From: Paucibacter sp. Y2R2-4
Lineage (GTDB): Bacteria; Pseudomonadota; Gammaproteobacteria; Burkholderiales; Burkholderiaceae_C
Direction: 5' to 3'
Length of the DNA: 64,000 nt
Assembly (NCBI RefSeq): GCF_025717535.1
Contig: NZ_JAJIRO010000001.1
Coordinates: 1,054,001 to 1,118,000 of the forward strand
Part shown: positions 1-9,803 of the stretch, piece after piece
Position numbering within the stretch: the stretch's first letter is position 1
Layout of the letters: the number at the start of each line of letters is the position of its first letter
Program-made: the position numbers and the translations under genes
The notes under the pieces: model-generated
The model's database searches: none
What the model was told of the DNA's origin: nothing
What the model saw: only the letters and a program-made list of their open reading frames with translations

Positions 1-825
1 ACGCACACTCAACTTGGCCAACTGTTGGCCATAGACCAGTTGCGGCAATGGCATGCCGGTCTGCTTGACGCAGAGCCAGACCACCGGCACCAAGTAGGCG
101 ATCACCAAAACGATGTACTGCGCAACCTGCGTCCAGGTCACGGCTCGCATGCCGCCCAAAAAAGAGCAGACCAGAACGCCGCCCAAGCCGACAAACACAC
201 CCACCTCAAAGCCCAGCCCAGTCAGTCGTGAGGTGATCAGGCCAACGCCATAGATCTGCGCCACCACATAAATGAAAGACACCAGAATGGCCGCCATGGC
301 GCCAATCAAGCGCGGCGCCACACCGCCATAGCGCGCGCCCAAAAAATCTGGAATGGTGAACTGTCCCGATTTGCGCAGATAGGGCGCCAGACACAAGGCC
401 ACCAAAACAAAGCCGCCCGTCCAACCCAGGACAAAGGCCAGTCCGCCATAGCCGCTGAAATACAAGGTGCCGGCCAGGCCAAGAAAGGAGGCGGCGCTCA
501 TCCAGTCCGCGCCGGCCGCCATGCCGTTGAACATGGCGGGTACGCGACGCCCTGCCACGTAATACTCGTCCGCATCGGTGGTGCGGCACAAAAGGCCGAT
601 GGCCGCATAAATGCTGACCGTCGCCGCCATGAATGAAAAGCCAATCCAAGTCTTGGCCAAGCCCCAATGCTCCAACACTGCGAGCAGCAACACAAACAGC
701 ACGAAGCCCAGGGTGTACCAGGCATAAATACGTTTGAGGCGGCGATTCAGCGAGTCGTCTGAGCGAACGCTGCTGGAAGCTTGCGGTAGCGGGGTCATAT
801 CGATCGACAAAGGTCTACCAGGCAT
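1..825 (-). CDS. Sodium:solute symporter (SSS family), 3' end outside window
   Basis: Membrane symporter expected to couple sodium uptake to import of a carboxylate-type solute; the substrate cannot be read from the sequence. The first 275 codons are visible and the rest lies beyond position 1. After a short charged N-terminus comes a first membrane helix, then the motif YYVAGRRVPAMFNGM and a segment with GADWMSAASFLGLAG, as I recall them from the VC_2705 type of SSS transporter. Further hydrophobic helices follow. Two in-frame ATGs are possible, at 825 and 798. I chose 825 because a GAGGGG lies about 9 bases upstream. The small DUF4212 partner often found upstream of this subfamily is absent; ppsA is the upstream neighbour, with a terminator between. 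Confidence 0.8.
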   Translation of the reverse strand, partial: MPGRPLSIDMTPLPQASSSVRSDDSLNRRLKRIYAWYTLGFVLFVLLLAVLEHWGLAKTWIGFSFMAATVSIYAAIGLLCRTTDADEYYVAGRRVPAMFNGMAAGADWMSAASFLGLAGTLYFSGYGGLAFVLGWTGGFVLVALCLAPYLRKSGQFTIPDFLGARYGGVAPRLIGAMAAILVSFIYVVAQIYGVGLITSRLTGLGFEVGVFVGLGGVLVCSFLGGMRAVTWTQVAQYIVLVIAYLVPVVWLCVKQTGMPLPQLVYGQQLAKLSVR

Positions 826-880
826 GATGCGAGGCCCCTCACTGCCTGTCGATAGCAAGGAACCCGCATCTGGCAAGGCC

Positions 881-906
881 AATAAAAAACGGCCCTCGCG
901 GGCCGT
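881..906 (-). terminator. Rho-independent terminator after ppsA
   Basis: Read on the minus strand, a 7-bp stem (ACGGCCC with GGGCCGT, loop of 4) is followed by a run of T. It lies about 40 bases past the ppsA stop and separates ppsA from the symporter gene. Confidence 0.85.
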
Positions 907-946
907 CTTTGAAACCAGCGCAGAGAGACGCCTTTTCTTGCCTAGA

Positions 947-3355
947 TCAACGCTTGGCCAAACGCTGCCAAGTCTCAATGACCGAGTCCGGGTTCAAGGA
1001 GATGGACACAATGCCCTCACCCGCCAGCCACTCGGCGAAATCCGGGTGATCGCTTGGGCCTTGGCCGCAAATGCCGATGTATTTGCCGGTAGCGCGGCAA
1101 GCCGCGATAGCGCGCGAGATCAGGGCCTTGACGGCCGGGTCGCGCTCGTCAAAGTCGCCCGCCAACTGCTCCAGACCCGAATCACGATCCAGACCCAAGG
1201 TCAGCTGAGTCAAGTCATTGGAGCCGATCGACATGCCATCGAAATGTTCCAAGAACTGATCCGCCAAGATCGCGTTGCTGGGCACTTCACACATCATGAT
1301 GACGCGCAAACCATCTTGGCCGCCGGTGGCTGCGCGCTTCAAGCCGCGCTCCGCCAGCATGGCCACCACGCGCTCGGCTTGGCGCACGGTACGCACGAAA
1401 GGCACCATGATTTCGACATTGGTCAGGCCCATATCGTTGCGCACGCGCTTCAGAGCCTCGCACTCCATCGCGAAGGCATCCGAGAACTCGCCACTGATAT
1501 AGCGCGAAGCGCCACGGAATCCCAGCATCGGGTTCTCTTCATCGGGCTCGTAGCGCGAGCCGCCAATCAGCTTGCGGTACTCATTGCTCTTGAAGTCCGA
1601 CAGGCGCACGATCACCGGGCGCGGGAAGAAAGCCGCGGCAATCGTCGCCACGCCTTCAACCAGCTTGTCCACATAGAAAGCACGTGGTGAGGCATGGCCG
1701 CGTGCCACCGACTCGACCGCCTTCTTCAAATCCGCATCGATGTTCGGATAGTCGAGGATGGCCTTGGGGTGAACGCCGATATTGTTGTTGATGATGAACT
1801 CAAGGCGAGCCAAGCCGACGCCTGCGCCGGGCATTTGCGCGAAGTTGAAGGCCAGCTGTGGGTTGCCGACGTTCATCATGATCTTGATCGGGCAGTAAGG
1901 CAGCTCGCCGCGATGCACTTCACTGATCTCGGTCTCGAGCAGGCCGTCATAAATGAAGCCGGTATCGCCTTCCGAACAAACCACGGTGACCAACTGGCCG
2001 TCTTTCAGCTTCTCGGTCGCATCGCCACAACCGACCACCGCCGGAATGCCCAACTCGCGCGCAATGATGGCCGCGTGGCAGGTGCGGCCGCCGCGGTTGG
2101 TGACGATGGCCGAAGCGCGCTTCATCACCGGCTCCCAGTTCGGGTCGGTCATGTCGGTCACCAAGACATCGCCGGGCTGGACGCGATCCATCTCGCTGAT
2201 GTGCGAGACCAGGCGCACCGGGCCGGTACCAATCTTTTGACCAATGGCGCGACCTTCGGCCAGCACGGCGCTGTGACCCTTGAGCTTGTAGCTGTGTTCG
2301 ACCTGGCCTTCGGCCTGGCTCTTCACCGTTTCAGGGCGAGCTTGCAAGATGTAGAGCTGACCATCGACACCGTCACGACCCCACTCAATGTCCATGGCGC
2401 GACCATAGTGCTTCTCGATGATCAAGGCATAACGCGCCAACTCGATGACTTCGGCATCCGCCAAGGAATAGCGGTTGCGCGCTTCCGGTGCGGTGTCCAC
2501 CGTCTTGACCAAGCGGCCCGAGGCGGCCTTTTCTTCCGGCGTGGCGAACTCCATGCGAATCAGCTTGGAACCCAAGTTACGGCGGATGATGGGCAGGCGA
2601 CCCTTTTCCAGTGCCGGCTTGTGCACATAGAACTCGTCGGGGTTGACGGCGCCTTGCACCACGGTTTCACCCAAGCCGTAGCTGGAGGTGATGAAGACCA
2701 CGTCCTTGAAGCCGGACTCGGTGTCAATGGTGAACATCACACCGGCAGAGCCGAGGTCGGAGCGCACCATGCGCTGCACGCCGGCGCTCAGGGCCACATC
2801 GGCGTGGGCAAAGCCCTTGTGCACGCGGTAGCTGATGGCGCGGTCGTTGTAGAGGGAGGCGAACACTTCCTTCATCTTGTGCAGCACTTCTTCAATGCCG
2901 ATCACATTCAAGAAGGTCTCTTGCTGGCCTGCGAAGGACGCGTCGGGCAAGTCTTCGGCGGTAGCCGAGGAGCGCACGGCAAAGGACACACCGGGGTTGT
3001 CGGCAGTCAGTTGCGCAAACGAGCTGCGAATCTGCGCTTCCAAATCGGCCGGGAAAGGCTGCGCCTCCAACCAGCCGCGGATTTCGGCACCGGCCTCGGC
3101 CAGGGCGCGCACATCGTCGGTATTCAGGGTCGCCAGACGCGCTTCGATACGCTTGTCCAGACCTTCGTGCTTGAGGAACTCGCGGAAAGCATGCGCTGTG
3201 GTGGCAAAACCACCCGGCACGCGAACGCCAGAACTTGAAAGCTCTGAGATCATTTCGCCGAGGCTGGCGTTCTTACCGCCAACCACCTCGACGTCGGTCA
3301 TCCTCAGATTCTCAAAGGGAACGACCAGGGCGGTCGGCTCATAGCGTGTGGACAT
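947..3355 (-). CDS. ppsA: Phosphoenolpyruvate synthase
   Basis: Cytosolic enzyme that converts pyruvate, ATP and water to PEP, AMP and phosphate for gluconeogenesis. The 802 residues match the usual length of about 790-800. The N-terminal half is the nucleotide-binding PPDK domain ([14 protein letters not shown] near residue 125). The swivelling phosphohistidine domain carries GGRTCHAAI with the catalytic His at residue 427. The C-terminal PEP/pyruvate barrel has [15 protein letters not shown] and the conserved CGQGPSDHP. The start at 3355 is preceded by GGAG seven bases upstream. The divergent neighbour is its regulator ppsR, a standard pairing. Activity is expected to be switched off by ADP-dependent phosphorylation next to the catalytic His. 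Confidence 0.97.
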   Translation of the reverse strand: MSTRYEPTALVVPFENLRMTDVEVVGGKNASLGEMISELSSSGVRVPGGFATTAHAFREFLKHEGLDKRIEARLATLNTDDVRALAEAGAEIRGWLEAQPFPADLEAQIRSSFAQLTADNPGVSFAVRSSATAEDLPDASFAGQQETFLNVIGIEEVLHKMKEVFASLYNDRAISYRVHKGFAHADVALSAGVQRMVRSDLGSAGVMFTIDTESGFKDVVFITSSYGLGETVVQGAVNPDEFYVHKPALEKGRLPIIRRNLGSKLIRMEFATPEEKAASGRLVKTVDTAPEARNRYSLADAEVIELARYALIIEKHYGRAMDIEWGRDGVDGQLYILQARPETVKSQAEGQVEHSYKLKGHSAVLAEGRAIGQKIGTGPVRLVSHISEMDRVQPGDVLVTDMTDPNWEPVMKRASAIVTNRGGRTCHAAIIARELGIPAVVGCGDATEKLKDGQLVTVVCSEGDTGFIYDGLLETEISEVHRGELPYCPIKIMMNVGNPQLAFNFAQMPGAGVGLARLEFIINNNIGVHPKAILDYPNIDADLKKAVESVARGHASPRAFYVDKLVEGVATIAAAFFPRPVIVRLSDFKSNEYRKLIGGSRYEPDEENPMLGFRGASRYISGEFSDAFAMECEALKRVRNDMGLTNVEIMVPFVRTVRQAERVVAMLAERGLKRAATGGQDGLRVIMMCEVPSNAILADQFLEHFDGMSIGSNDLTQLTLGLDRDSGLEQLAGDFDERDPAVKALISRAIAACRATGKYIGICGQGPSDHPDFAEWLAGEGIVSISLNPDSVIETWQRLAKR

Positions 3356-3452
3356 GGGAATACTCCGTGATGTTGAAAATTCCTGAGTCCCGCCGCGGCG
3401 TCTGGAGTCTCGGCTCGAGCGCTGCCCCTGTCGTCCACACAGTCACTCAGCC

Positions 3453-3471
3453 CAAGAATTCTGCATTCTTG
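3453..3471. promoter_or_regulatory. Inverted repeat in the ppsA-ppsR divergent region
   Basis: A perfect 7-bp inverted repeat, CAAGAAT and ATTCTTG separated by 5 bases, sits in the 231-base gap between the two divergent genes, about 100 bases from each start. Its symmetry fits a dimeric regulator site. No regulator can be named, and a chance repeat is possible. Confidence 0.35.
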
Positions 3472-3586
3472 TTCTAGCCCGGGCTTGAGTGTTTGAAAAC
3501 TGCGCATGACGGCTGGCGGTTGATTGCCAAGGATTCTACGGGTTACATCGCCGTATGATGAACAAACACTCTAGAGCGACTCAACC

Positions 3587-4408
3587 ATGCCCCATCGCAC
3601 CGTGTACTTTGTCTCGGACGGCACCGGGATCACTGCTGAAACCTTCGGTAACTCGATACTGGCCCAATTCCCCAACAAACCGCGCCATGTGCGCCGCCCT
3701 TTTGTTGACACCCCCGAAAAGGCTTATGCCGTGGTGCGTGAAATCAACGAGACCGGCGAGCGCGAAGGCAAGCGCGCCATCGTCTTCGCCACCTTGGTGG
3801 ACCGAGAGGTGCTGAAGATCGTGCGCGACCATTGCCAAGCGCGGGTGCTCGATATGTTCGGCACCTTTATTGAGCCGCTGGAAGAAGAGTTCGAGGTCAA
3901 GTCCAACCACCGAGTCGGGCGTTTTTCTGATGTGGCGCGCAGCCAGGAGTATCACGACCGCATTGAGGCGATCAACTTCTCGCTCGCTCATGACGACGGC
4001 CAATCGGCCAAAAATCTTGATGTGGCTGATGTGATCTTGGTTGGCGTGTCGCGCAGTGGCAAGACGCCCACCTCGCTGTATCTGGCCTTGCAGCATGGCA
4101 TCAAGGCGGCCAACTATCCGCTGATCCCGGAAGACTTTGAACGCGGTCGTCTGCCCGACACGCTGGCGCCGCACAAGCGCAAGTGCTTCGGCCTGACCAT
4201 TGACCCGGAACGCCTCAGCCAGATCCGCAATGAGCGCCGCCCCGGCAGCAAGTACGCCGACCTGATGAATTGCCGCTACGAGGTCAACGAGGCCGAAACG
4301 ATGATGAAGCGCGACGGCATTTCTTGGCTGTCGTCAACGCACAAATCGATCGAAGAGATCGCCACCACCATCCTGCGCGACTTGCGGCCTGATCGCTTGA
4401 TCTACTGA
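3587..4408 (+). CDS. ppsR: PEP synthase regulatory protein (bifunctional kinase/pyrophosphorylase)
   Basis: DUF299-family enzyme (PSRP). It inactivates PEP synthase by ADP-dependent phosphorylation of a Thr next to the catalytic His, and reactivates it by phosphate-dependent removal of that phosphate. The 273 residues match the family length of about 270. The N-terminus VYFVSDGTGITAETFGNSIL is typical. The P-loop-like GVSRSGKTPTSLYLA lies near residues 153-167. It is transcribed away from ppsA and converges on the methyltransferase gene, with only four bases between the two stop codons. The ribosome-binding site is weak (AGAGCGA). The family is clear from the sequence; the regulatory role is known from the family. 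Confidence 0.95.
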   Translation: MPHRTVYFVSDGTGITAETFGNSILAQFPNKPRHVRRPFVDTPEKAYAVVREINETGEREGKRAIVFATLVDREVLKIVRDHCQARVLDMFGTFIEPLEEEFEVKSNHRVGRFSDVARSQEYHDRIEAINFSLAHDDGQSAKNLDVADVILVGVSRSGKTPTSLYLALQHGIKAANYPLIPEDFERGRLPDTLAPHKRKCFGLTIDPERLSQIRNERRPGSKYADLMNCRYEVNEAETMMKRDGISWLSSTHKSIEEIATTILRDLRPDRLIY

Positions 4409-4412
4409 TCGT

Positions 4413-5192
4413 TCAGGGCAGCAGACGCTGCCGCGCCGACTCATACAGGCAAATCGCCGCAGCGCTGCCCACATTGAGCGACTCCTCACCGCCCGGCTGA
4501 GGAATGCCCACCGTCAAGGCACAGCGCTGCATCAGGTCGGCTTGCACGCCCTGCCCCTCGTGACCCATCACCCAAGCACAGGGGCTGGGCAGGCGGATTT
4601 GGTGCAGCTGCGACTCGGCGTAGGAGCTGGTGGCCACCATCGGCACCTGCAAGGCGGCCAGATCGGCCGGGGCCAGGCCTTCGATCAAACGCAGGCCGAA
4701 ATGCGCGCCCATGCCGGCCCGCAAGACCTTGGGCGACCACAGCGCCGCCGTGCCCTTCAAGGCCAAGACCTGACGAAAACCCATGGCCGCCGCGCTGCGC
4801 AAAATGGTGCCCACATTGCCGGCGTCCTGCAGGCGATCGAGCACCACCGAGTCCACCATGGGGCTGAGCTGCTGCTCGGCGTCATGCGGCACCTCGAAGC
4901 CGATCTGCGCCGGCGACTCCAGGCCGCTGATGCTCTTGAACAAGTCCGTCGGCACCACCAACTGGCGCGGCGCCGCATCGGCCAGCGCTCGCAGCGCTGG
5001 GTCGGCAGCGGCCGCTTCGGTCAGCACCGCCAAGGTAACCGGGTAGCCACGCTGCAGACAAGCGCGCACCAGGTGATCGCCTTCTAGCCAGATCGAGCCC
5101 AGCTTGCGATAGGCGCCGCCGTCCTGGCTCAGCTTGCGCAGCCGCTGCAAGGCCGGGTTGTCACGCGAGGTGATGTGCATGACCTGGCTCAT
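4413..5192 (-). CDS. TrmH/SpoU-family RNA 2'-O-methyltransferase
   Basis: Predicted S-adenosylmethionine-dependent ribose methyltransferase of the knotted SPOUT class. The N-terminal part ([17 protein letters not shown]) resembles the RNA-binding domain of RlmB-like and TsnR-like enzymes. The three SpoU motifs are present: [22 protein letters not shown] and [17 protein letters not shown]. Length is 259 residues, normal for the family. The start codon overlaps the rnhB stop by ATGA, so it is probably the last gene of the long lpx operon. Which rRNA or tRNA nucleotide is modified cannot be told from the sequence. Confidence 0.88.
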   Translation of the reverse strand: MSQVMHITSRDNPALQRLRKLSQDGGAYRKLGSIWLEGDHLVRACLQRGYPVTLAVLTEAAAADPALRALADAAPRQLVVPTDLFKSISGLESPAQIGFEVPHDAEQQLSPMVDSVVLDRLQDAGNVGTILRSAAAMGFRQVLALKGTAALWSPKVLRAGMGAHFGLRLIEGLAPADLAALQVPMVATSSYAESQLHQIRLPSPCAWVMGHEGQGVQADLMQRCALTVGIPQPGGEESLNVGSAAAICLYESARQRLLP

Positions 5193-5818
5193 AGTTTCTC
5201 CAACAAAATCTCACGCACCGGGCCAAAGGTACGGCGGTGCCAAGCTGTCACACCATGCTGACGCAAGGCGGCCAGATGCTCGGCCGTCGGGTAGCCCTTG
5301 TGGCCGGCGAATCCATATTCAGGGTGGGCCTCATGCATGGCCAGGCATTGCCGATCGCGCGTCACCTTGGCCAAGATGGAGGCCGCCGAGATCGCCTGCA
5401 CCTTGGCATCGCCCTTGACGATCGCTTCAGCCGGAATCTTCAAAACGGGCAAGCGATTGCCATCCACCAACACCAGATTCGGCTTCAAGCGCAAACCTTC
5501 CACCGCACGCCGCATGGCCAGCAGGGTAGCCTGCAAAATGTTCAAGGCATCGATCTCTTCGACGCTGGCCTCGGCGATACAGCAGCACAAAGCCTTGGCG
5601 CGGATTTCGTCGAAGAGCCGCTCGCGCTTCTTCTCGGTCAACACCTTGGAGTCGGCCAAGCCCGCGATCGGGTTGACGTCATCCAGAATCACCGCAGCGG
5701 CCACCACCGGCCCCGCCAAGGGCCCACGCCCGGCTTCATCGACGCCCGCCATCAGCCCGCTGACATTCCAGGCCAGGCCGAGTTGCTCAGGCGCTGCCAA
5801 TGACTTGCGCGATCGCAT
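5189..5818 (-). CDS. rnhB: Ribonuclease HII
   Basis: Endonuclease that cuts RNA in RNA/DNA hybrids and removes single ribonucleotides from DNA. The diagnostic [21 protein letters not shown] with the first catalytic Asp-Glu is near the N-terminus. A further [11 protein letters not shown] and the conserved [22 protein letters not shown] follow. I placed the start at 5818, giving 209 residues, close to the 198 of E. coli. A longer reading frame back to 5905 would only add residues out of the lpxB reading frame. TTG at 5800 and ATG at 5752 remain possible. It overlaps the end of lpxB by 32 bases and the methyltransferase by 4, so translation is probably coupled. Confidence 0.93.
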   Translation of the reverse strand: MRSRKSLAAPEQLGLAWNVSGLMAGVDEAGRGPLAGPVVAAAVILDDVNPIAGLADSKVLTEKKRERLFDEIRAKALCCCIAEASVEEIDALNILQATLLAMRRAVEGLRLKPNLVLVDGNRLPVLKIPAEAIVKGDAKVQAISAASILAKVTRDRQCLAMHEAHPEYGFAGHKGYPTAEHLAALRQHGVTAWHRRTFGPVREILLEKL

Positions 5819-6935
5819 CGGTAGCTTTCTGGGCGGTGTCACAACGCAGCAGATGGTGCTGTTGCTCGAAGACCTGCTGCGCGCGCGCATAGCGTGCGCC
5901 ATCATCCAACCAGGCCAAGCCTTCGCGTGCCAGCGCCTCGGGCGTGCAGGCCTCTTGGATCAATTCAGGCACCACAAACTCGCGCGCCAAGACATTGGGC
6001 AAACCGACCCAAGGCTGGTAGTTGCGGCCCTTCATGCGCCACCAGTTGAGCGCATGCATACGATAGGCAATCACCATCGGGCGCTTGAACAGGGCAGCCT
6101 CCAAGGTGGCGGTGCCACTGGCCACCAAGGTGAGGTCACAGGCGGCCAGCGCCTCGTGGGAGCGCCCGTCCAGCAAATGCAAATTCAGCGCAGGCGCATG
6201 CTGGCGCACGAGAGGATCGATCAAGCTGCGCAAGCCCGGGGACACCGGCATCACGAAGCGTAGATCAGTCCGCGCCTTGCTCATCAGCACCGCGGCCTTC
6301 AGCAAGGGCTCGGCGATATAAGCGATCTCGCTACGGCGGCTGCCCGGCAACAAGGCGATCACGGTATCGGATTCGCTCAAGCCCAAAGCAAGGCGCGCCT
6401 CGGTCTTGGGCGGCGTCAGCGGAATCGCATCGGCCAAGGGGTGTCCGCAATAGCTGGCCCCAATGCCATGCGCCTTCAAGAGTTCGGGCTCAAAAGGAAA
6501 CAGGCACAGCACATGATCGGCCGAGCGCTTGATTTTCTCAACGCGCTCAGCCCGCCAGGCCCAGATCGAGGGGCAGACAAAATGCACCGTCTTGATGCCG
6601 CCTTCGCGCAGGCGCTGCTCAAGGCCAAAATTGAAATCGGGGGCGTCAATGCCGATGAAAGCGTCGGGCTTGTCGCGCAGCAAACGGTCACCCAATTGCT
6701 TGCGGATCGAGAGCAGTTCGCGGATGTTCAGCAAGGCATCGACATAGCCAAACACCGACAACTTCTCGCTCGGCCACCAAGGCTCAAAACCCTGGCTCAT
6801 CATCTTGGGGCCGCCTATCCCCTGCGCGCTCAACTCCGGCCAACGCGACTGCATGCCGCCCAGCAAGAGGCTGGCCAACAGATCACCGGAGGCCTCGCCG
6901 GCCACCATGCCAAAGCGCGGCGCGGTCATGCTCAT
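5787..6935 (-). CDS. lpxB: Lipid-A-disaccharide synthase
   Basis: Family GT19 glycosyltransferase on the inner face of the inner membrane. It joins UDP-2,3-diacylglucosamine to lipid X to make the lipid A disaccharide. The N-terminal [16 protein letters not shown] and the later LPGSRRSEI and [14 protein letters not shown] are typical. The start at ATG 6935 gives 382 residues, the length of the E. coli enzyme. A TTG at 6962 would extend it by nine residues and overlap lpxA. It follows lpxA by 16 bases, in the conserved order lpxD-fabZ-lpxA-lpxB. Confidence 0.96.
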   Translation of the reverse strand: MSMTAPRFGMVAGEASGDLLASLLLGGMQSRWPELSAQGIGGPKMMSQGFEPWWPSEKLSVFGYVDALLNIRELLSIRKQLGDRLLRDKPDAFIGIDAPDFNFGLEQRLREGGIKTVHFVCPSIWAWRAERVEKIKRSADHVLCLFPFEPELLKAHGIGASYCGHPLADAIPLTPPKTEARLALGLSESDTVIALLPGSRRSEIAYIAEPLLKAAVLMSKARTDLRFVMPVSPGLRSLIDPLVRQHAPALNLHLLDGRSHEALAACDLTLVASGTATLEAALFKRPMVIAYRMHALNWWRMKGRNYQPWVGLPNVLAREFVVPELIQEACTPEALAREGLAWLDDGARYARAQQVFEQQHHLLRCDTAQKATDAIAQVIGSA

Positions 6936-6951
6936 CACTGCAGCGTTCAAG

Positions 6952-7746
6952 TCAGCGCACAATGCCGCGCGAGGCGGCAGCCAGGAAGGCCAACATCAAA
7001 TCAATGTCGGCATCCGCCTCGGGCTCGGCATTCCCAGCGCGCAACTCAGCCATGGACTCTTGCGCCTGCTGCAAGGTCAAGGACGAGCGATACAGCAGCT
7101 TGTGCATCTGCTTGATCACGCCGATTCGCTCGGCCGAAAAACCGCGCCGACGCAAGCCCACCTGATTGACGGCACGCGCCGTCAGCGGGTTGCCATCCAC
7201 GGTCATATAGGGCGGCACATCTTGGGCGACATGGGCCTGGAAGCCAATCATGGCGTGGGAACCGACACGCATGCGTTGCAGCATGCCGGTCAAACCGCCG
7301 ACAGTCACCCAATCGCCAATTTCCACATGGCCGGCCAAGGTCACGCCATTGGCCAGCACATTGTGATTGCCGAGCAGCACATCATGAGCCAGATGCACAT
7401 AGGCCATGATCCAGTTGTCATCGCCCAGCTCAGTCACGCCCTTGTCTTGCACCGTGCCGGTATTGAAGGTGCAGTATTCGCGAATGGTGTTGCGGTCGCC
7501 GATCACCAGACGTGTCGGCTCACCGGCGTACTTCATGTCCTGCGGCGCGGCCCCGATCGAGTTGAACTGGAAGATCTTGTTGTCCCGCCCAATGGTGGTG
7601 TGCCCCTCGATCACGCAATGCGAGCCAATGCGGGTGCCAGCGCCAATACGCACATGCGGCCCAATCAGGCTGAAAGCACCCACGCTGACCGAGCTGTCTA
7701 GCTCGGCCGCCGGGTCAACGATCGCGCTGGGGTGAATCATCGTCAT
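6952..7746 (-). CDS. lpxA: Acyl-ACP:UDP-GlcNAc O-acyltransferase
   Basis: First enzyme of lipid A synthesis; moves a 3-hydroxyacyl chain from ACP to the 3-OH of UDP-GlcNAc. The 264 residues are mostly hexapeptide repeats of a left-handed beta helix (for example [10 protein letters not shown]). The catalytic His is His121 in [10 protein letters not shown], equivalent to His125 of E. coli. A C-terminal helical domain follows. The start could be at 7746 or two codons later at 7740. It lies between fabZ and lpxB in the operon. Acyl chain length preference cannot be judged with confidence. Confidence 0.97.
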   Translation of the reverse strand: MTMIHPSAIVDPAAELDSSVSVGAFSLIGPHVRIGAGTRIGSHCVIEGHTTIGRDNKIFQFNSIGAAPQDMKYAGEPTRLVIGDRNTIREYCTFNTGTVQDKGVTELGDDNWIMAYVHLAHDVLLGNHNVLANGVTLAGHVEIGDWVTVGGLTGMLQRMRVGSHAMIGFQAHVAQDVPPYMTVDGNPLTARAVNQVGLRRRGFSAERIGVIKQMHKLLYRSSLTLQQAQESMAELRAGNAEPEADADIDLMLAFLAAASRGIVR

Positions 7747-7770
7747 GCTGTAGGCCTAGGAGTCGAAGGA

Positions 7771-8214
7771 TCAGCCGTCGATGCGGCGCATGGTGCAAAG
7801 CAGTTGTGCTTCGGCTGCCAGTTGATCACCGACCATCACCTTGCCAGAGAACTTGAAGATGCCGGCCTTGGCACGGTCCAAGGTCACGTCCAACAAAATC
7901 TGATCGCCAGGCTCGACCGGACGCTTGAAACGCGCGTTATCAATGCCGGCGAAATAGACCACAGTGCTGTCGTCCAAGACGATGTCCGAACTCTCCAGCG
8001 CCAACAAAGTGGCGGCCTGAGCCATCGCTTCCAGCATCAACACGCCAGGCATCACCGGGCGATGCGGAAAGTGCCCCAAGAAGAAGGGCTCATTGATGCT
8101 GACATTCTTCAGCGCCAGGATACGCTTGCCTTTTTCGATCTCAAGCACACGGTCCACCAGCAAGATGGGGTAGCGGTGTGGCAGTTTCTTGAGAATTTGG
8201 TGAATGTCCATCAT
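7771..8214 (-). CDS. fabZ: (3R)-hydroxyacyl-ACP dehydratase
   Basis: Dehydrates 3-hydroxyacyl-ACP during fatty acid elongation, so it competes with LpxA and LpxD for the same acyl-ACP. The hotdog-fold active site is plain: His48 in [14 protein letters not shown] and Glu62 in [11 protein letters not shown]. Length is 147 residues, as expected. Its start overlaps the lpxD stop by ATGA, so the two are probably translationally coupled. This would help balance membrane fatty acid against lipid A synthesis. Confidence 0.97.
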   Translation of the reverse strand: MMDIHQILKKLPHRYPILLVDRVLEIEKGKRILALKNVSINEPFFLGHFPHRPVMPGVLMLEAMAQAATLLALESSDIVLDDSTVVYFAGIDNARFKRPVEPGDQILLDVTLDRAKAGIFKFSGKVMVGDQLAAEAQLLCTMRRIDG

Positions 8215-9290
8215 GATGAATTTTTCTTTTCTTGCGCCTGTTCAAGCGCTTTTTCAAGGCCCTGCACACGCTGGCGCAAGGCATGCAGATTTCGCAAAGT
8301 AGCGGCGTTCTTTTCCCAACTCGCATTGTCGTCGAAGGGAAACACGCCGCTGTAGAGGCCAGGCTTGTGAATGCTGCGGCTGATCAGGGTTGCGGCCGAC
8401 ACATTGACATGGTCAGCAATCGTCAAATGCCCCACGATATTGGCAGCACCGGCGATCGTGCAATGCGCACCGATCCGCGTACTGCCTGCAATCGCGGTGC
8501 AACCCGCAATCGCCGTATGGCGGCCAATTTGTACGTTATGGGCGATCTGCACCAGATTGTCGATCTTGACGCCATCTTCCAAAACCGTGTCGTCCAAGGC
8601 GCCACGGTCTACGCAACTATTGGCACCGATTTCAACCTCATTCCCGATGCGCACTGTGCCGAGCTGCTCGATCTTTTCCCAGCGGCCACCGCCGGCAGCA
8701 CCCGTTGGCGCAAAACCAAAGCCGTCGGCGCCGATGACCACACCGCTGTGAATGATGCAGCGCTCACCGATCTGGCAATCAAAACCCACCGTCACGCTCG
8801 CCGCCAATCGCGTGGATGCACCGACCACGGCGCCACGCCCGATCACGCAATGGGCGCCGATGCGGGCGCCATCGCCAATGCGAGCCTCGGCTTCGATCAC
8901 CGCCAGCGGGCCAATATCCACACCCTGGCCCAAACGAGCGCTGGGATCGATCACCGCGCTGGGGTGTATACGCGCTGGACTTGGCGGCCGAACCCTGGCG
9001 GCCCACCACTGCGTCAGGCGCGCAAAGTACAAATAGGGGTCCGCGGTCACGATGGCCGGGCCGCGTTGGGCCGCCACTTCCGCAAAGGCGGGCGCCACGA
9101 TCACGCAGGCTGCAGCTGACGTCGCCAACTGTGACTGATAACGCGGGTTGGCCAAGAAGCTCAAGGTCGTCGACGTGGCCCCTTCTAGCGGCCCCACCCG
9201 CTCAATCAGGACTTGTCCTGCGGATTCGGAGGCCCCATGAAGATCGCCGCCCAAGGCGGCGATAACTTCAGCCAGTGTGACGGCGGCCAC
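8211..9290 (-). CDS. lpxD: UDP-3-O-acylglucosamine N-acyltransferase
   Basis: Third enzyme of lipid A synthesis, adding the N-linked 3-hydroxyacyl chain. An N-terminal uridine-binding domain of about 100 residues precedes many hexapeptide repeats. The catalytic His lies in [16 protein letters not shown], as in E. coli LpxD. A C-terminal helix with charged residues ([16 protein letters not shown]) closes the 359-residue protein, which is slightly longer than the 341 of E. coli. It begins three bases past the stop of skp. Confidence 0.96.
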   Translation of the reverse strand: MAAVTLAEVIAALGGDLHGASESAGQVLIERVGPLEGATSTTLSFLANPRYQSQLATSAAACVIVAPAFAEVAAQRGPAIVTADPYLYFARLTQWWAARVRPPSPARIHPSAVIDPSARLGQGVDIGPLAVIEAEARIGDGARIGAHCVIGRGAVVGASTRLAASVTVGFDCQIGERCIIHSGVVIGADGFGFAPTGAAGGGRWEKIEQLGTVRIGNEVEIGANSCVDRGALDDTVLEDGVKIDNLVQIAHNVQIGRHTAIAGCTAIAGSTRIGAHCTIAGAANIVGHLTIADHVNVSAATLISRSIHKPGLYSGVFPFDDNASWEKNAATLRNLHALRQRVQGLEKALEQAQEKKNSS

Positions 9291-9293
9291 CGA

Positions 9294-9803
9294 TCACTTC
9301 TGGGCGTTCAGCGTGTCGATCACTTTCTTGGTGATGTCCACGCGAGCGCTGACGTTCAGCGCGTCCTGCACGATCAGATCGTACTTTTCGGACTCAAAGA
9401 TTTGCTTGATGACGCGATTGGCACGCTCAACCACAGCGCCCAACTCTTCGTTCTTGCGCTGGTTCAGGTCTTCTTGCCATTCGCGGCGCTTGCGCTGCAA
9501 ATCACGGTCCACTTCAACCAGGTCACGCTGACGACGGTTGCGCTCGGCTTCAGCCAGCGTTGGGGCATCTTTCTCCAGCTTCTCAGCCGAGACGCGGAGC
9601 TTGTTTTCCTGATCCTTCAGGTCTTTTTCGCGCTTGCCAAACTCAGCTTCCAACTTCAGCTGAGCCGTCTTGGCCAAATTGGCCTCACGCAGCACCCGCT
9701 CGCTGTTGACATAGCCGATCTTGATCTCCTGTGCCTGCACGCCCAGTGCCGACACAGACATGAGGGCGGCCAATGCCACCAAATTCAACAGCTTGCTCTT
9801 CAT
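9294..9803 (-). CDS. skp: Periplasmic OmpH/Skp-type chaperone
   Basis: Periplasmic chaperone that holds unfolded outer-membrane proteins on their way to the BAM complex. A clear signal peptide (MKSKLLNLVALAALMSVSALGVQA) is followed by IKIGYVNSERVLREA. A long charged, Lys/Glu/Arg-rich helical region then forms the coiled-coil arms. Length is 169 residues, typical. Its start codon shares one base with the stop of bamA, so client assembly machine and chaperone are made together. Confidence 0.93.
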   Translation of the reverse strand: MKSKLLNLVALAALMSVSALGVQAQEIKIGYVNSERVLREANLAKTAQLKLEAEFGKREKDLKDQENKLRVSAEKLEKDAPTLAEAERNRRQRDLVEVDRDLQRKRREWQEDLNQRKNEELGAVVERANRVIKQIFESEKYDLIVQDALNVSARVDITKKVIDTLNAQK

